A stretch of DNA of 64,000 nt from assembly GCA_043228905.1 (NCBI GenBank), contig JBHGNT010000004.1, positions 23,870,001-23,934,000 on the forward strand, read 5' to 3'. Made by a program: the position numbers and the translations under genes. Position 1 is the stretch's first letter; each line of letters begins with the position of its first letter. Shown piece by piece: positions 21,617 to 33,020 of this stretch. Origin of the DNA: Azolla caroliniana (taxonomy: Eukaryota > Polypodiophyta). The notes under the pieces were generated by a model that was not told the origin of the DNA, ran no database searches, and worked only from the letters and a program-made list of their open reading frames with translations.

Positions 21617-23204
21617 ACGGCATAATCAAATATGAAAATGACACGAATCAATATCAATTTTGTCATTTATTTCTAGGTTGTTACCGTCTTAGGATTTAAT
21701 GATTGGAGCACACATATTGTTTTAACTTTAGGTTTATGGGTGGTTTCCCTGACCATGTTGAATGGAGTGATAAGTTCAATAAGTATTCTCCTTAAGCTTG
21801 TAATTACTTTGCATCCCATTTGGTGGCGCTTCATGAAATGATTACATTACAAAATCGAATCAACTTCTTGCTTTTGATTCCTCATTGGTTTATCATCAAG
21901 AAGTTGAGAGTAGTAACCAATCCACGTGGCCATAGGATGTATTTAACGTGTCATTGAGTTTGTGTATTAAAACACATAAATTTGTATTTATTAAGTTCAT
22001 GATAACTTTCTTGCCATGGACATTGGAGTTCATAATCGCTTTGCAAAAAGGAATATTGGCGTCATAGGACTCACGTTGTTTGTGTACACATTTGGACATC
22101 CATGTGAATGGGGGATGGCTATATACTTGGAGACAGAACACTATTATGTCTATTTCATGTTATCATAAGAAAAGATATCATTGACAAGGTAATCCACCAT
22201 CCTTCCCTTGATTATCATTGAAAAGTGTTCACATTAACATCCATGCTTGAGGTAGGCATTATTTATCTCATTCCCGATGATGAACCACCTCATGCAATCT
22301 CTCTAGTACAAATAAGCAATGTAATAGCCATAAACTCTTCTTAGAAGTTATAATTGATAATACAAAGACAAATACATTCAATGTTTTTGTAGTTTAAGTT
22401 ATTGAATGTTATCAAAGTCATGTGCACATACAAGGACTATCTGACCCAAGCTACCTTGTTTTACTATGTCAAGTACCACACCAATACATGTTTCCTATTT
22501 AAGATACCTACCTCACGAAAGGAATGCAACCAAAGAGATCCAATCATTTTTTATTTTTTATTTTACCATTATAAGATCCAAACTTCTACATCACTTCTAA
22601 TATATATCCTTAACAAGAAGTCAATGTCGACAATCGAGTCATCTTGCATGGAATGTTACCATAGGATGTACAACCAACTCCTTCCTAGATATATGTTTCC
22701 TTGATCATGAATTTTCATCACCTTCATTCCTTATTGGATAAAACATAAAAGAGAATGTGCTTTTGCAATGGAAACACTAGATTGATGGCACATAACCTAT
22801 TATGTAGGTTGATATGTTCCCTTGATTGTGAATTTGCATCACCTCATCGCACAACACATGGAAAACTACTTTCTTCTACAAAGGAAAATCTATATTGATG
22901 CCACATAACTTATTATAGAGGTAATTGTGATACACGCACTTTTGTATAATTAAATTGAGGGCTAACTTTCCCTTTTATCTTAAAATGATCACCCGTTAAC
23001 CAATCTACCTAACACTTTAGCGTGGATGGTTGGAGTTTGCATAAATTCTTCTAGCCAAGTTGTCAACATAGTAAAGTTTCTCATATGAATAAGACATTTA
23101 GTTGGCACATCCTTGAATCCTTCCACTAGAGGTTGTAGATATGTGACAAAAAAACACCATGGTATTGTATAACCTAGAAGTTCAAGACTTGATATATGAC
23201 GTGG
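21617..23204. other. Spacer without supported genes
   Basis: AT-rich; several ORFs under 100 codons without recognisable domains. Two diverged copies of a block containing TTGAT(C/T)(A/G)TGAATTT(T/G)CATCACCT (22704-22728 and 22822-22846) suggest a local duplication of about 120 bp. No gene seen. Confidence 0.35.
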
Positions 23205-23209
23205 ATGTC

Positions 23210-23740
23210 ATCTTTCATCCACTCACCTTGATTGTGATCAAGATTTCCTATTTTCACAAATTCGGCTGCTGCTCTTAAATTGAAGCAAACTTTCATCGAC
23301 TATGCTTCCCATCAAGCTTCCATTTGATCATGAATATGATGTCTCTATCTCGGTTTTCAGAATTTTAGCCATCTTGTGTTTTGTCTATTGATTTTCTGTG
23401 AAACGCATAGAGGAGGATTGTTCCATTTGTCAGCATGTATCATCTGAATTGATTGTAACTTGTTTCACTTTGTTGGATGTTGATGTTTGTGGTTATGGAC
23501 AAGCCATCTAATAAAATTGGTGGAATTAGGAGATGCATTGATTTCCTCTTCCCTAGTGAGAGCCTAGATCCTATGATTCTTAGGGTTCATTGTTCAATAG
23601 GCTCCCATTTATAGCTTTATTAAAGCCACGCCTCCTTACTATCTTCCCAAGATTCTCTCTAGACTGCACCACAAAGCTCATTTCATTTCAAATAGTGTGT
23701 ACCTTCGATGCTTATGAGGGGTTGTAGTTTTAGTTACATA
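23210..23740 (-). pseudogene. Copy of PTST-like exon 3 and flanking introns, degenerate
   Basis: Aligns with 2283-2757, covering the whole 392-nt exon 3 of the PTST-like gene plus both intron edges (for example AAATTCGGCTGCTGCTCTT, CTTCCCATCAAGCTTCCATT, GGTGGAATTAGGAGATGCAT). Compared with the intact exon it carries a dozen or so insertions of 1-5 bp (for example CAGTATC to CAGCATGTATC; CATCTAAATTGG to CATCTAATAAAATTGG; CTCTCTGCACC to CTCTCTAGACTGCACC), which destroy the frame. The rest of the gene is absent: the sequence continues directly into DNA matching 5.4 kb. It is a dead fragment carried by the segmental duplication. Confidence 0.85.
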
Positions 23741-26214
23741 TTGGAGTTTGGTTGTCTCAAATTATGCTTGTAATTTGAGCTCCTTGGGTGGATATGATCA
23801 TGTCAACGTGGTCTTTGTTATTGATTTTAGCTTCGTACTGAAGCATATTCTTCTTCAAGTGCCCCTAGATCGTGCATTTGGCATATCATGTATTTTGTTT
23901 ATGTCAATGCATTGTTTTGAGATAGAATCCGTTAAATCTTTATTTGCCAAATGACATACTTGTGGGTGCATAGTGTATCAACGCCTTTGTCCAACAAAAC
24001 TTTAAAAGATTTTGCCACCATTGTAAGCGCCATGTGTTGTGTCTTGTGATTATTTGTAGGTCATATGTTACAACACTATGCTCCTTCCATGAACACATAG
24101 CTCATCTTTGCTTCTCTAGCATGCACTTAGTGTAGTGCAAATACATGGGTCAACTATTGAGCATGTTGTTGAGATGTGATAAGTATGTGTTTTAGCATGT
24201 GCATCTTGAAGGGAGACACTTGTACGCAAATGCTCATACCACATCATTGTAGGGAGAAAATTGAGAAAATGTAAACTTGGTGAGGACTTGTAATTAGTAA
24301 AATTTGAAATACCACGGGATTCAGGGTGCACTTGATCATTAAGTTAGCTAGTTGGTTAGCCATCCCTCTTGATCCTTGCTAGTTCGTCTTGGTGTGCAAT
24401 GGTGACCTAGAAGCAATCAACAAAGCAAGTGAAGAAGTTTCTGTGAGTCGATTATTGGCATGGAACTTGAGTCATTAGACAATATAGGTAACAATGTGAT
24501 GTTGCATTCAACACATTGGGTGAATAACAATAATGGGTTTTTTAACTTTAGCATTTTTTCTTTCATAATCTATTAAAGTCGGGGTTGCCTTGCAACTAAA
24601 AATGTAGCACTCGAGCAAGGGAATCAATGACCTCTTGGTGTTTCTCACAAATAATAATACCATGAGGAGTTATTCCAATCAATTACCAACTAGAAGGAGC
24701 ATTGGTATCTCTATGAAGATAAGCTTTGCAAGCACCTCAAATCCCTTCAAAAGGACGAAAGATTAGGCTGCTCTCCATGTAATTTATGTCACTTAATTAG
24801 GTGCACTGCATGATTCAAATGCACCCTTTTCCTTTTGGTATATATTTCATTCTCTCCACACAAACATGTACACACACATCAAACATAACACATATACAGT
24901 AGTGTTAATCACAACATTAATTACTTTGATAATGATCAATCACTGAACATCGTAACTTCAATTATTATCCAATACAACATGATGAGTTGTAGGCCAAGTT
25001 TGATGCCATCTCGCACCAAGTGGTGGCTACAACATCCATGACCACCCCCTTGATACCGCATCAAATAATTGGGCTACCCCCACTTGAATTGCACATGAGA
25101 GCTCGTAACCAATGCCACCAATGTGGCAAACCTGGTCACTAATTTTCATCATCAAAAGGCATGCAAGCCAAAGCCTAACACAACCTAGTGTTGCAATAAT
25201 GTTAAGTATTGAGGAGGAGATGATGGTCACATCCTCACACCAACATGTCATGGTCACATACCAATAGAGTGTCACACACATGCTCAATGATGTTGTTTCC
25301 CTTAGTGTCTGACATGCCATCAAAGGGCCAACTCCATGCACATCACTTGAGTTTCCGAGACATTTATGTACCATCAAGTGCTTGCACATCACTTGAGTCT
25401 CTTAGCATTCCATGTATTATAGTCAAGGGGCCATGCGCTTGCTCAATGACGTGTGTCTGTTGTCGTTCCATGCACATATTTGGGTATAAAACCACACCCA
25501 TATTTCCTTCTACTTGGCAATCAGTTGAAACTTGATATTATTGTTTCTGTTCCATTTCTACCGTTGCAACCATAACACAATCATCCCAGAATTTGAAGAA
25601 AAATGGGTTTTGCAAAATACTAAACGTATGATTTTAAGCATGTGATGGATATTTACTTTTGAATGAAGGACATAAGGTGATATATGTTTGAGGGATATAG
25701 AAGATAGGATCAATATACATAATTACCCTCTACAATAAGAGGGACAATTATGATTTAATTTCTGTGAAAATGATAATTTAGAGAATATCGTGCTTTAAAC
25801 TTGGAAATGTATAAGAGTCAAAACTATTGAAGAGGGCGACTAATTGTGACATGCACGCAACGGTCCGAATTATTATAAAAGAGTCACTTCCTAGTTGAAC
25901 TAAGCGTCCCCCTCTCTCTCCTGACTTAATGAGATCCTTTCATTCTTTTAAGTAACAAATTAAATATAAATGATACACACCAAATATGAGAATAACAGGG
26001 AATTACTTAAATAGGAGTACAGGCCACAATTAGGCTAAAACAGCTTACTTAAAAAAGACAAATTTTACATAAGTATACACATACACACACTCTCTTCTAC
26101 TACTTCTTATCCATTCATTTTATTCTTATTTCTTATTTCTTAGCAACACACACACACACACACACATATATATAGCTCAATGTGAGTAGTATTGGTAGTG
26201 GTGATGGTGCATGG
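23741..26214. repeat. Right copy of the segmental duplication (partners 5403-6610, 8647-8972, 9982-10525, 12245-12735)
   Basis: Collinear with the left copy but shorter: it lacks the left 6.6-8.65 kb spacer, the 9.0-10.0 kb solo LTR and the 10.5-12.25 kb array with PPR relic. No gene is supported; it ends in the 3' flank of the intact GLP with (CA)n and TATATA at about 26150-26175. Confidence 0.8.
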
Positions 26215-26934
26215 TCAGCCCACAGTTGGGGCCACTCCCTTCCTCAATGCCTTTACTGTTGCCTTGTCCACTCCGAATGCTTTCTCGAGTATCTCGTCGG
26301 GAATCTGAGGTTTAGACCCGAAGATGACGGCCGCCACATCCTCCCTTCCGGGGTTCTGGCTCCCGAGGGCCGCAATTGCCCTGGCCGGCTTCTCGTGGTC
26401 AGGATTTATCTGATAGTGGACTAGGCCTCTGGGGAACACGAAGAGATCCCCGGGTTGGAGGGTTGTCTGGAAGAGAGTGTAGTTGGGCGCGGCCGACAAG
26501 AATGCGACCACGAGCGTGCCCTCGGCCAGGTATAAGGCCTCGCTCGCTCGCGGGTGCACATGTGGAGTATTGAGACCATTGGGCTGGAAGTCGAGGCGGG
26601 CTATGGAGAGGCCCAGAGTGTTGAGCCCCGGGAACACGTTCACGGTGGCGAGGTTCACGGCCGAGCCGAGGGCCGCATTGAACTCGGCCGAGCTGCGTAG
26701 CGCCTCGGACGTGAAGTCGGACACGGTGACGGTGTCCGCAGGCTTGCAAATGTAGCCATTTATAGGGATGTTGGAGCCGAGGTCGGCCACACAGAAATCT
26801 TGGAGGGGGTCCTCGTCCGCGGCTCCGACAAGGAGGACAAGAGAGGATGCACTAAACAACATGAGTACCATCAATGTGAGTAAAGCATAAATGCTTGTGT
26901 GAGGGGGTGAGGAGGTGATGATGGAGGAGGCCAT
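26215..26934 (-). CDS. Germin-like protein (secreted cupin), intact
   Basis: Single-exon gene of 239 residues. Residues 1-39 form a signal peptide with a hydrophobic core (YALLTLMVLMLFSASSLVLL). A Cys pair (DFCVADL and NGYICKP) fits the germin N-terminal disulfide. Cupin motif 1 is GLNTPHVHPRASEALYLAEG with metal ligands H125, H127 and E132; motif 2 is GDLFVFPRGLVHYQIN with H173. One N-glycosylation sequon (NYT, 151). Length and motifs are those of plant GLPs: apoplastic manganese cupins, some with superoxide dismutase or oxalate oxidase activity; which activity applies here cannot be read from sequence. The start is the first ATG before the signal peptide. An (AG)n tract lies about 155 bp upstream. 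It is the only complete survivor of its duplicate pair (partner 12736-13236). Confidence 0.93.
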   Translation of the reverse strand: MASSIITSSPPHTSIYALLTLMVLMLFSASSLVLLVGAADEDPLQDFCVADLGSNIPINGYICKPADTVTVSDFTSEALRSSAEFNAALGSAVNLATVNVFPGLNTLGLSIARLDFQPNGLNTPHVHPRASEALYLAEGTLVVAFLSAAPNYTLFQTTLQPGDLFVFPRGLVHYQINPDHEKPARAIAALGSQNPGREDVAAVIFGSKPQIPDEILEKAFGVDKATVKALRKGVAPTVG

Positions 26935-27085
26935 GTTAGTTAATTATGAACTTTGTATGAGGTATATTCAAGCTAGATGGTTAATACTTGAACTTTGGCT
27001 TTTTTTTTAGGTCTTTACCCTTAGCACCTTCTCTTTAATGTCATGTCTATGGACAGGGCTCTTGCACTCAATTTATACTAACCAC

Positions 27086-27130
<45 letters not shown>
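26935..27130 (-). promoter_or_regulatory. GLP upstream region with (AG)n tract
   Basis: The 155 bp between the ATG and the (AG)n tract (27090-27129) is also retained, in part, upstream of the truncated copy (TACTTGAACTTTGGCTTTTT, AGGTCTTTACCCTTAG, CTTGCACTCAATTTATACTA). On the minus strand the AATTTATACTA side offers TAGTATAAATTGAG, a good TATA candidate about 150 bp before the ATG, directly beside the (CT)n pyrimidine patch. Confidence 0.5.
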
Positions 27131-27134
<4 letters not shown>

Positions 27135-28237
27135 ACAAAGCCAAAATGAAATGTAGATTGAAGATTGACATCATGAAATTGTGTGTGACAATGGCCCTCC
27201 ATCCGTCTCTTTTGAATACATTGGTAATCGTCGTGACAATCAATCGAATGCGAGCACAACACGTCCGACTTCACATTTCGAAAGGATCAGTTGTTTGGTT
27301 GAAATTCTCTAAGAGATGTTTCATTATAATTTATACCTTGCCATTCGATCTTTGATGAGTTGTTCATTTAGCGGACTACTCTTGGTGTCTTCTTCATCTT
27401 TTAAATTAAAGCATTGTACATATTAAAACAAAACAACACGACAACATGAATAGCCCTTATTGTCCTTGCTACATGACTAGTCAATATCCTATGAAAGAGG
27501 ACATGATGTATTGAATGAGATACGTGATGTATTGAATGAGCCCCTCTCGCCACACCGTTGGAATTGGATGACACTAGAAAATATATAATTTACAAATACT
27601 ATTTTATTTATATGAACCTTGTCAATATTTTGTATTTCTTTTAAAAACAACACATATTTGTATCCTACCTTCCTAAGGGAAACCAACAAAATTTGCCCTC
27701 TCATTAACCCAATAGATCACCTTTGATACACTTACAAGTTATGAAACATTGATTGTTGGAACTTCGATAGTAATTGGTTGAATAACATTGTAGATTGTAA
27801 TGAGGACACGTTTTAATTCATATTGGCTCTCATCATTAGTCAAGTGTGATCAAGTGCAAATAGTTATAACTTTACAACCCATTCTAAATTATTTTAGAAT
27901 TGCAAGGTACTATCTTTCGAGATCTAGGTTACAAATGCTCTAATAAGTTGAAACTCCTTGTAATATCTAAGGGTAGTTTTTGGAATTTTTAACCATGTAT
28001 TATTTCATGAGATACTTCATAACTTTTCAACCTGTTTAGGCCCTAGGATATCCTCCTTTTCATGATGAGCCCCTTTAATGTATCTTCTACATAACATATC
28101 CTACCAAATTTATGATTGTTTATGAAATTCGTAATCTTCGATAGTTAATACTTTCTTGTTGTCAAAAAGTCAACCTTGTGCATGACTCACAACATTGAGG
28201 TGATGAAACGAAATTGAGCATGGATTAATAATTAATT
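27131..28237. other. Spacer without supported genes
   Basis: AT-rich, short unconserved ORFs only. A GTCAAAAAGTCAACCT motif at 28159-28174 recurs at 28296 and 31034 inside the next duplication. Confidence 0.35.
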
Positions 28238-29708
28238 GATAATGCTTGAGGGATGTTGAAGTTCTAATCAATTGGTAATCGAGAACTTTTGTCATGTCAA
28301 AAAGTCAACCTCTTGAGTGTCCATCTATATATGCATGTTGCCAAGTTCCAACATTAGTTCTTTGTTGCGTTTTAATTTGTGGGATCTTGAACCTAGGTTC
28401 AACACATAGAATTTGTGTTTAAATCATCAACCCCTTCTAGATCCTATTTTATATTGATTAAGATAAAGGGTTGTTTTCGAATAAGTGCCACTTAAGCTAA
28501 AGGACCATATGTGGACATACATTATCATGATCTCGTGTGTCCACGTGAAGAAAAGCATCAAAACTCTAGGTATATGAAATGTTGGAGTTTTGGACGAATA
28601 TATGACTAGTAGAGAAGTGCAAGGTGAATGTTAAGATAACAAAAACATGCACCTTAATTGGCAAGAGCTTACTCCCAAAATGAAATTGTCAAGGGTTTGA
28701 AACCTACGAAGTTAATATCTTGACTTTAATTGATCGAATGAAGGATGCTAATGTGAATGATTTATTAATCAACATATTCCTCACACCATGCACCATGCAC
28801 TTTGAGAATATAAGTATAGGTGCACACTAAAAAAGAGGAGAGTAGTATTTTTAATTGCAAGAGGAGCTCTATGAGGGACAAGAGAGCTCATTTTCAAGTA
28901 AGGGATTCGATACTAGGCGGAAGCACTATCAAAATTTCATCTGAGCTTAGGATTGTGACACAAGGGGGCATTCATGACAAAGTTGTCACTTGTGGGTACA
29001 CTAAATTGAAACTCGAGGATCTCCTCCTGAAGTGTTCTTCCTATTATAATACCCCTATCTTACCTATTGTTGTTTTGGCTACTTCATAACGGAGTTGAGA
29101 CTTGGTCTCATTTGTATCTATTCAATATTATGAGACTTTTTTATGTAATATGAGATTTTAATACCTACGAACTTTAATTTGGTAATCCTATAGTAGTCTT
29201 TTGTAAATCATAATCAAACAAGGATCTCTATGGATTTTTCTACTCGAAAATCCAAACACAATGCTTGAAGATATGCAAATTTGACAAAAGATGGATTCTG
29301 GAATCAAGCACCAAAGTATTCATATAGCCGACGCAAAGAGACCACTATGAGGTTGTGGCAAAAGTTTCTAAACATGAATCTGAGCTATCAATGGAAAGTT
29401 ACGGGAGAAGGGAATTTCATAAGACGAGGATTGCCTACCACACGTAGAATTCACTTTACACTTTATGGAACATATTAAGTCTATACGCAATAATTCCTTA
29501 GACATATTAAGTCTATACCCAATAATTCCTTAGACCCTTCTTTTTTCCCCAGATACCCCTCAATTACCAACTGTCAAACTATATACATATATATAAAACC
29601 TCTATTTTCTAAAGATCCCCTTGTCCCTTTATTAAGATTAAACTCAACGAATTCACACACATTACAACACACTATCTCTACACATCCACATAAAAACAAA
29701 CATACTTA
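28238..29708. repeat. Second duplication, left copy of block X (partner 30969-32345)
   Basis: Aligns with 30969-32345 throughout (ATGCTTGAGGGAT, AGTCAACCTCTTGAGTGTCC, TTCACTTTACACTTTATGGA, CACTATCTCTACACATCCAC). The tRNA-like module at 28650-28705 is in both copies. An 89-codon ORF at 28820-29089 is not preserved as an ORF in the partner copy. The block ends at CATACTTA, where it joins the truncated GLP. Confidence 0.8.
28650..28705 (+). other. tRNA-like A-box/B-box module (second copy 31357-31411)
   Basis: ACCTTAATTGGCAAGAGC resembles a tRNA D-arm/A box and AAGGGTTTGAAACCT a B box, about 40 bp apart. The copy at 31357-31411 has the B box as AAGGGTTTGAATCTTG. No acceptor stem can be drawn, so a SINE-type remnant is favoured over a tRNA gene. 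Confidence 0.4.
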
Positions 29709-29939
29709 ATTGCCGAGGCCCAGGACTAGCTGGCTCAAGTTGCAGAGGAACCAAGAAGTGAAGTCTAAGGGGGTGATGGAGGAGGGGGCCTTGCAAGGGA
29801 GGGGGCCATTGATAAGGAATGGTGAGGCGAGGTTGGTTACACAGAAATCTCCGAGGGGGTCAGAGTCGGAAACGGAGACAGATCGAAAGATGGGGATTGT
29901 GTGGAGTAGGGAGAGTAGGATTAATGCAATGGGAGCCAT
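29706..29939 (-). pseudogene. 3'-truncated germin-like protein copy
   Basis: Open frame of 77 codons: signal peptide MAPIALILLSLLHTIPIFRS, mature start SDSDPLGDFCVTNL, second Cys in NGPLPCKAPS, ending VLGLGN and a stop created at the junction. It matches residues 1-83 of the intact GLP at 35243-35941 and lacks the whole cupin barrel. At 29708-29712 GLP sequence (GCCGAGGCCC) is fused to the end of block X, whereas in the other copy these points are separated by 32346-35693. A deletion of 3 kb or so, including the last 450 bp of the gene, is inferred. No metal ligand remains, so it is not a functional cupin; a short secreted peptide could be made at most. Confidence 0.85.
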
Positions 29940-30002
29940 TTTGTGTGGAAGTAAAGTCTACTATTTGGTGATTTACAAATGAGCCTAGAAGATGGTTATA
30001 TA

Positions 30003-30255
30003 CATAGTATGAACCATACGTACCATACGTGCATTCGCATTCGTGAATGTTTCAATCATTTGTGTAAGAAAAACACCCTCAAAGAATGATAAATACCATA
30101 CTTTTGGATTAACTATTTATTATGAGGTAAATAAGCCTAAAAAATGGGGGGGAAACAAAAAAAAAACACAAGAATGTTTGAATAACATTCGCATTCGTTT
30201 TCCAACATAGGAAAACGAATGTTATGCTAGACGAACACGAATTTTACGTACTATG
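30003..30255. mobile_element. Small hAT-like non-autonomous element (MITE)
   Basis: Flanked by the exact 8-bp repeat GTTATATA (29995-30002 and 30256-30263). Ends are CATAGTATG on the left and CGTACTATG on the right, a 9-bp terminal inverted repeat with one mismatch. The paralogous position upstream of the intact GLP (about 35990-36010) lacks the insert. An internal inverted repeat (ATAACATTCG...TTTTCC, AACATA loop, GGAAAACGAATGTTAT) lies at 30181-30223. The 8-bp target duplication fits the hAT superfamily. There is no coding capacity. Confidence 0.7.
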
Positions 30256-30271
30256 GTTATATATAGGTAGG

Positions 30272-30324
30272 TAGGTAGGTAGATACATACATACATACAT
30301 ACATACATACATACATACATACAA
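30272..30324. repeat. (GTAG)n/(ATAC)n microsatellite
   Basis: Short TAGG/TAGA units followed by about ten ATAC repeats, immediately right of the MITE. Confidence 0.9.
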
Positions 30325-30968
30325 TGTGCCATGGTATCCATTAGAGCTACTAGTTCTAGTGAAAAAGAGAGGACCCTAATCCATCCTACATTATTCATTC
30401 ATTCTTGCATTCATGAGAGGACGTTTAACTGAAAATTGAACACATCAACTCTTCATTTATTCTTTCACTACCCAATTGCTAAAGCAATAATTTATAACTA
30501 AGTAGAAAATTATAGTTTACTGAATAAAACTCCATCTATTATTACTACTTCCAACTTAACAAAACACAACACAAAAGAGTGTGTATTGAAGTCCCTTAAT
30601 TATGTCCAATTTTAGCATTGTAGCTTGGGATAACCAAAACGGGTAGTTCTAACAAGTGTTCCTATATGACTTTATAAACACGCGTAGGTGTTGAAATGTC
30701 ATTCACATAAAATGGGACACTAGATGGTGAAATGTCATTGAGAGAAAAAGAGTTGGGACACTCGGTAGTGATTAAATGTCATTGGGACACATGCGGGTTC
30801 TTTATGCAAGGTGGGCCGCAAGTGTCTTGATCCTTGTGATCCTTATAAGGAGAGACAACACACAAATATGTGAGCATGTCAACGTGGCTAATGGTTGTAT
30901 TAATGATGACGGTCTGACTCATATGATCATATATTCTTGTAATTGTGCGCATATTTTAATACATGAAT

Positions 30969-32345
30969 AACCAATCATGCTTGAGGGATTGTGAAGTTTT
31001 AATCAGCTGGTGATTGAGGACTTTTATCATGCCAAAAAGTCAACCTCTTGAGTGTCCATCTATATATGCATGTTGCGAACATTAGTTTTTTGTTGGGTTT
31101 TAATTTGTGGGATCTTGAACCTAGGTTCAACTCATAGAATTTGTGTTTAAATCACCAACCCCTTCTAGATCCTATTTTATATTGATTAAGATAAAGGGTT
31201 GTTTTCGAATAAGTGCCACTTAATAAAGGACCATATGTGGACATACATTGCCATGAAGAAAAGCATCAAAATTCTAGGTTTATGAAAGGTTGGAGTTTAG
31301 GACGAATGTATGACTAGTAGAGAAGTGCAAGGTGAATGTTAAGATAACAAAACATGTACCTTAATTGGCAAGAGCTTACTCCCAAAATGAAATTGTCAAG
31401 GGTTTGAATCTTGTGAAGGTAATATCTCGACTTTAATGGGTCAAATGAAGGCAATCTAACTGGATGATGATCGACATATTCCTCACACCATGCGCCATGC
31501 ACTTTGAGAATATAAGTATAGGTGCACACTAAAAGAGAGGAGAGTAGTATTTTTAATTGCAAGAGGAGCTCTAGGAGAGACAATAGAGCTCATTTTCAAG
31601 TATAGTAATTCGATACTAGGCGGAAGCATTGTCAAAATTTTACTCGAGCTTAGGATTGTGAATCAAGGGGGTGTTGATGATGAAGCAGTCATTTGTGGGT
31701 CTGCTGAACTGAAACTTGAGGATCTCCTCTTGAAATATTCTTCCTATTATAATAGCCCTATGTTACCTATTGTTGTTTTGGCTACTCTGTAACGGAGTTG
31801 AGAATTGGTCTCATTTGTATATGTTCAATATCATGAGCCCTTTTGATGTAATATGAGATTGTAATTACCTACAAATTTAGTTTGGTAATCCTATTGTCTT
31901 TTGTAAATCATAATCGAACAAGGATCGCTATTGCTTTTTCTGGTCAAAAATCCAAACACAGTGCTCAAAGATATGCGAATTTGACAAAAGACGGATTCTG
32001 GAATTTAGCTCTCTAGTATTCATATTGTGAGGTTGTGGCAAAAGTTTCTAAACGTGAATCCAAGCTCTGAGCGGAAAGTTACGAGGGGGAAATGAGGATT
32101 ACCTGCCACGCATAGCATTCACTTTACACTTTATGGAACATATTAAGTCCTTACCCAATAATTAGCCCCGCCTCCCCCCCCCCCCCCCCCCGAATACCCT
32201 TCAAATTACCAACAAATTATATACATACATATAAAACCTCTATTTTCTAAATATCCCCTTATCCCTTTATAAAGATTAAACTCAACCAATTCACACACAT
32301 TACAACGCACTATCTCTACACATCCACATAAAAACAAACATACTT
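30969..32345. repeat. Second duplication, right copy of block X
   Basis: Partner of 28238-29708. It contains a C15 tract at 32176-32191 where the left copy has a shorter CT-rich stretch. After CATACTTA (32345) the sequence diverges into a (TA)-rich stretch rather than GLP sequence. No gene. Confidence 0.8.
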
Positions 32346-32401
32346 AAATATATATAATATATAAATTTATATTTATATACACATACTTGAATGCATATTC
32401 T

Positions 32402-33020
32402 TTTTTTTTTTTTCCAAAAACATCTACTTCCATTAGTTAAGAATGTACAAAGGAATCATTTACAACTCATATCTTACAAGACATCTTGCATGTCAAAGGA
32501 AAACAATGTGTAGATGAAACAACATAAATAAATAAAACCACTCCAAAACACCACATCATTCTATGTGTATGGCATTACTCGAACCCATATTCTCCACGTG
32601 AGCCTCATACAAAACAGAATTCAGCATAGATGTCCTCCATTCGCTCCTCATGGCAGCACCCATCTAGATGTTAGGAACACTTGGAGGGAACAGCCACCGC
32701 GGTGGTTGATAATTCCACTTCACTTTACCATCCATTAACTGCAGCATCGACAAACCGCTCCATTTCCGAAGGAATCGAGCTCTAGCTTCTTCACTTGCAT
32801 CAGATGGCCCTTGAAGACTTTCAAACTCACCTCGCAACGTAGAAATAAGATTAAACCAGATCATCATTAAATTCTCAGCTGGTGGGGTTCGTTTACCTGC
32901 GAGGGTCTCCTTGCACCGAGATACCCACACTTGCCAGACCGTAAGGCCGACCACTAATACCCATATGTCCACGTAGTGTTCCTGTAAGAAGAATAAACCT
33001 CCTTGCGTTGCTGGTTCTAG
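32402..33020 (-). mobile_element. 5'-truncated LINE insertion with poly(A) tail and target-site duplication
   Basis: Flanked by TGCATATTCT at 32392-32401 and 33021-33030, with a T run directly after the left repeat (a poly(A) tail on the minus strand). The minus strand encodes the C-terminal end of a LINE ORF2: VWQVWVSRCKETLAGKRTPP, then LISTLRGEFESLQGPSDASE, ending QPPRWLFPPSVPNI and stop (stop at 32664). The IWKARC-type motif and Trp/Pro-rich tail are also seen in the 56-kb fragment. The 3' UTR (32402-32663) is non-coding. Truncated at the 5' end, as is usual for target-primed insertion. Confidence 0.75.

Larger units (their letters stand above)
29940..30968. repeat. GLP upstream block Y, left copy (partner 35942-36660)
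   Basis: Collinear with 35942-36660 (GTAAAGTCTACT, ACAATGTGCCATGGTATCCA, TGAACACATCAACTCTTCAT, GACTTTATAA). It is interrupted by a 253-bp insertion (30003-30255) and an (ATAC)n expansion. A motif AAATGTCATT...GGGACAC is repeated three times at 30690-30790. Confidence 0.8.

Noticed and set aside
28820-29089. 89-codon ORF in block X
   Set aside because: The duplicated copy at about 31530-31800 does not keep it as an ORF; no domain.
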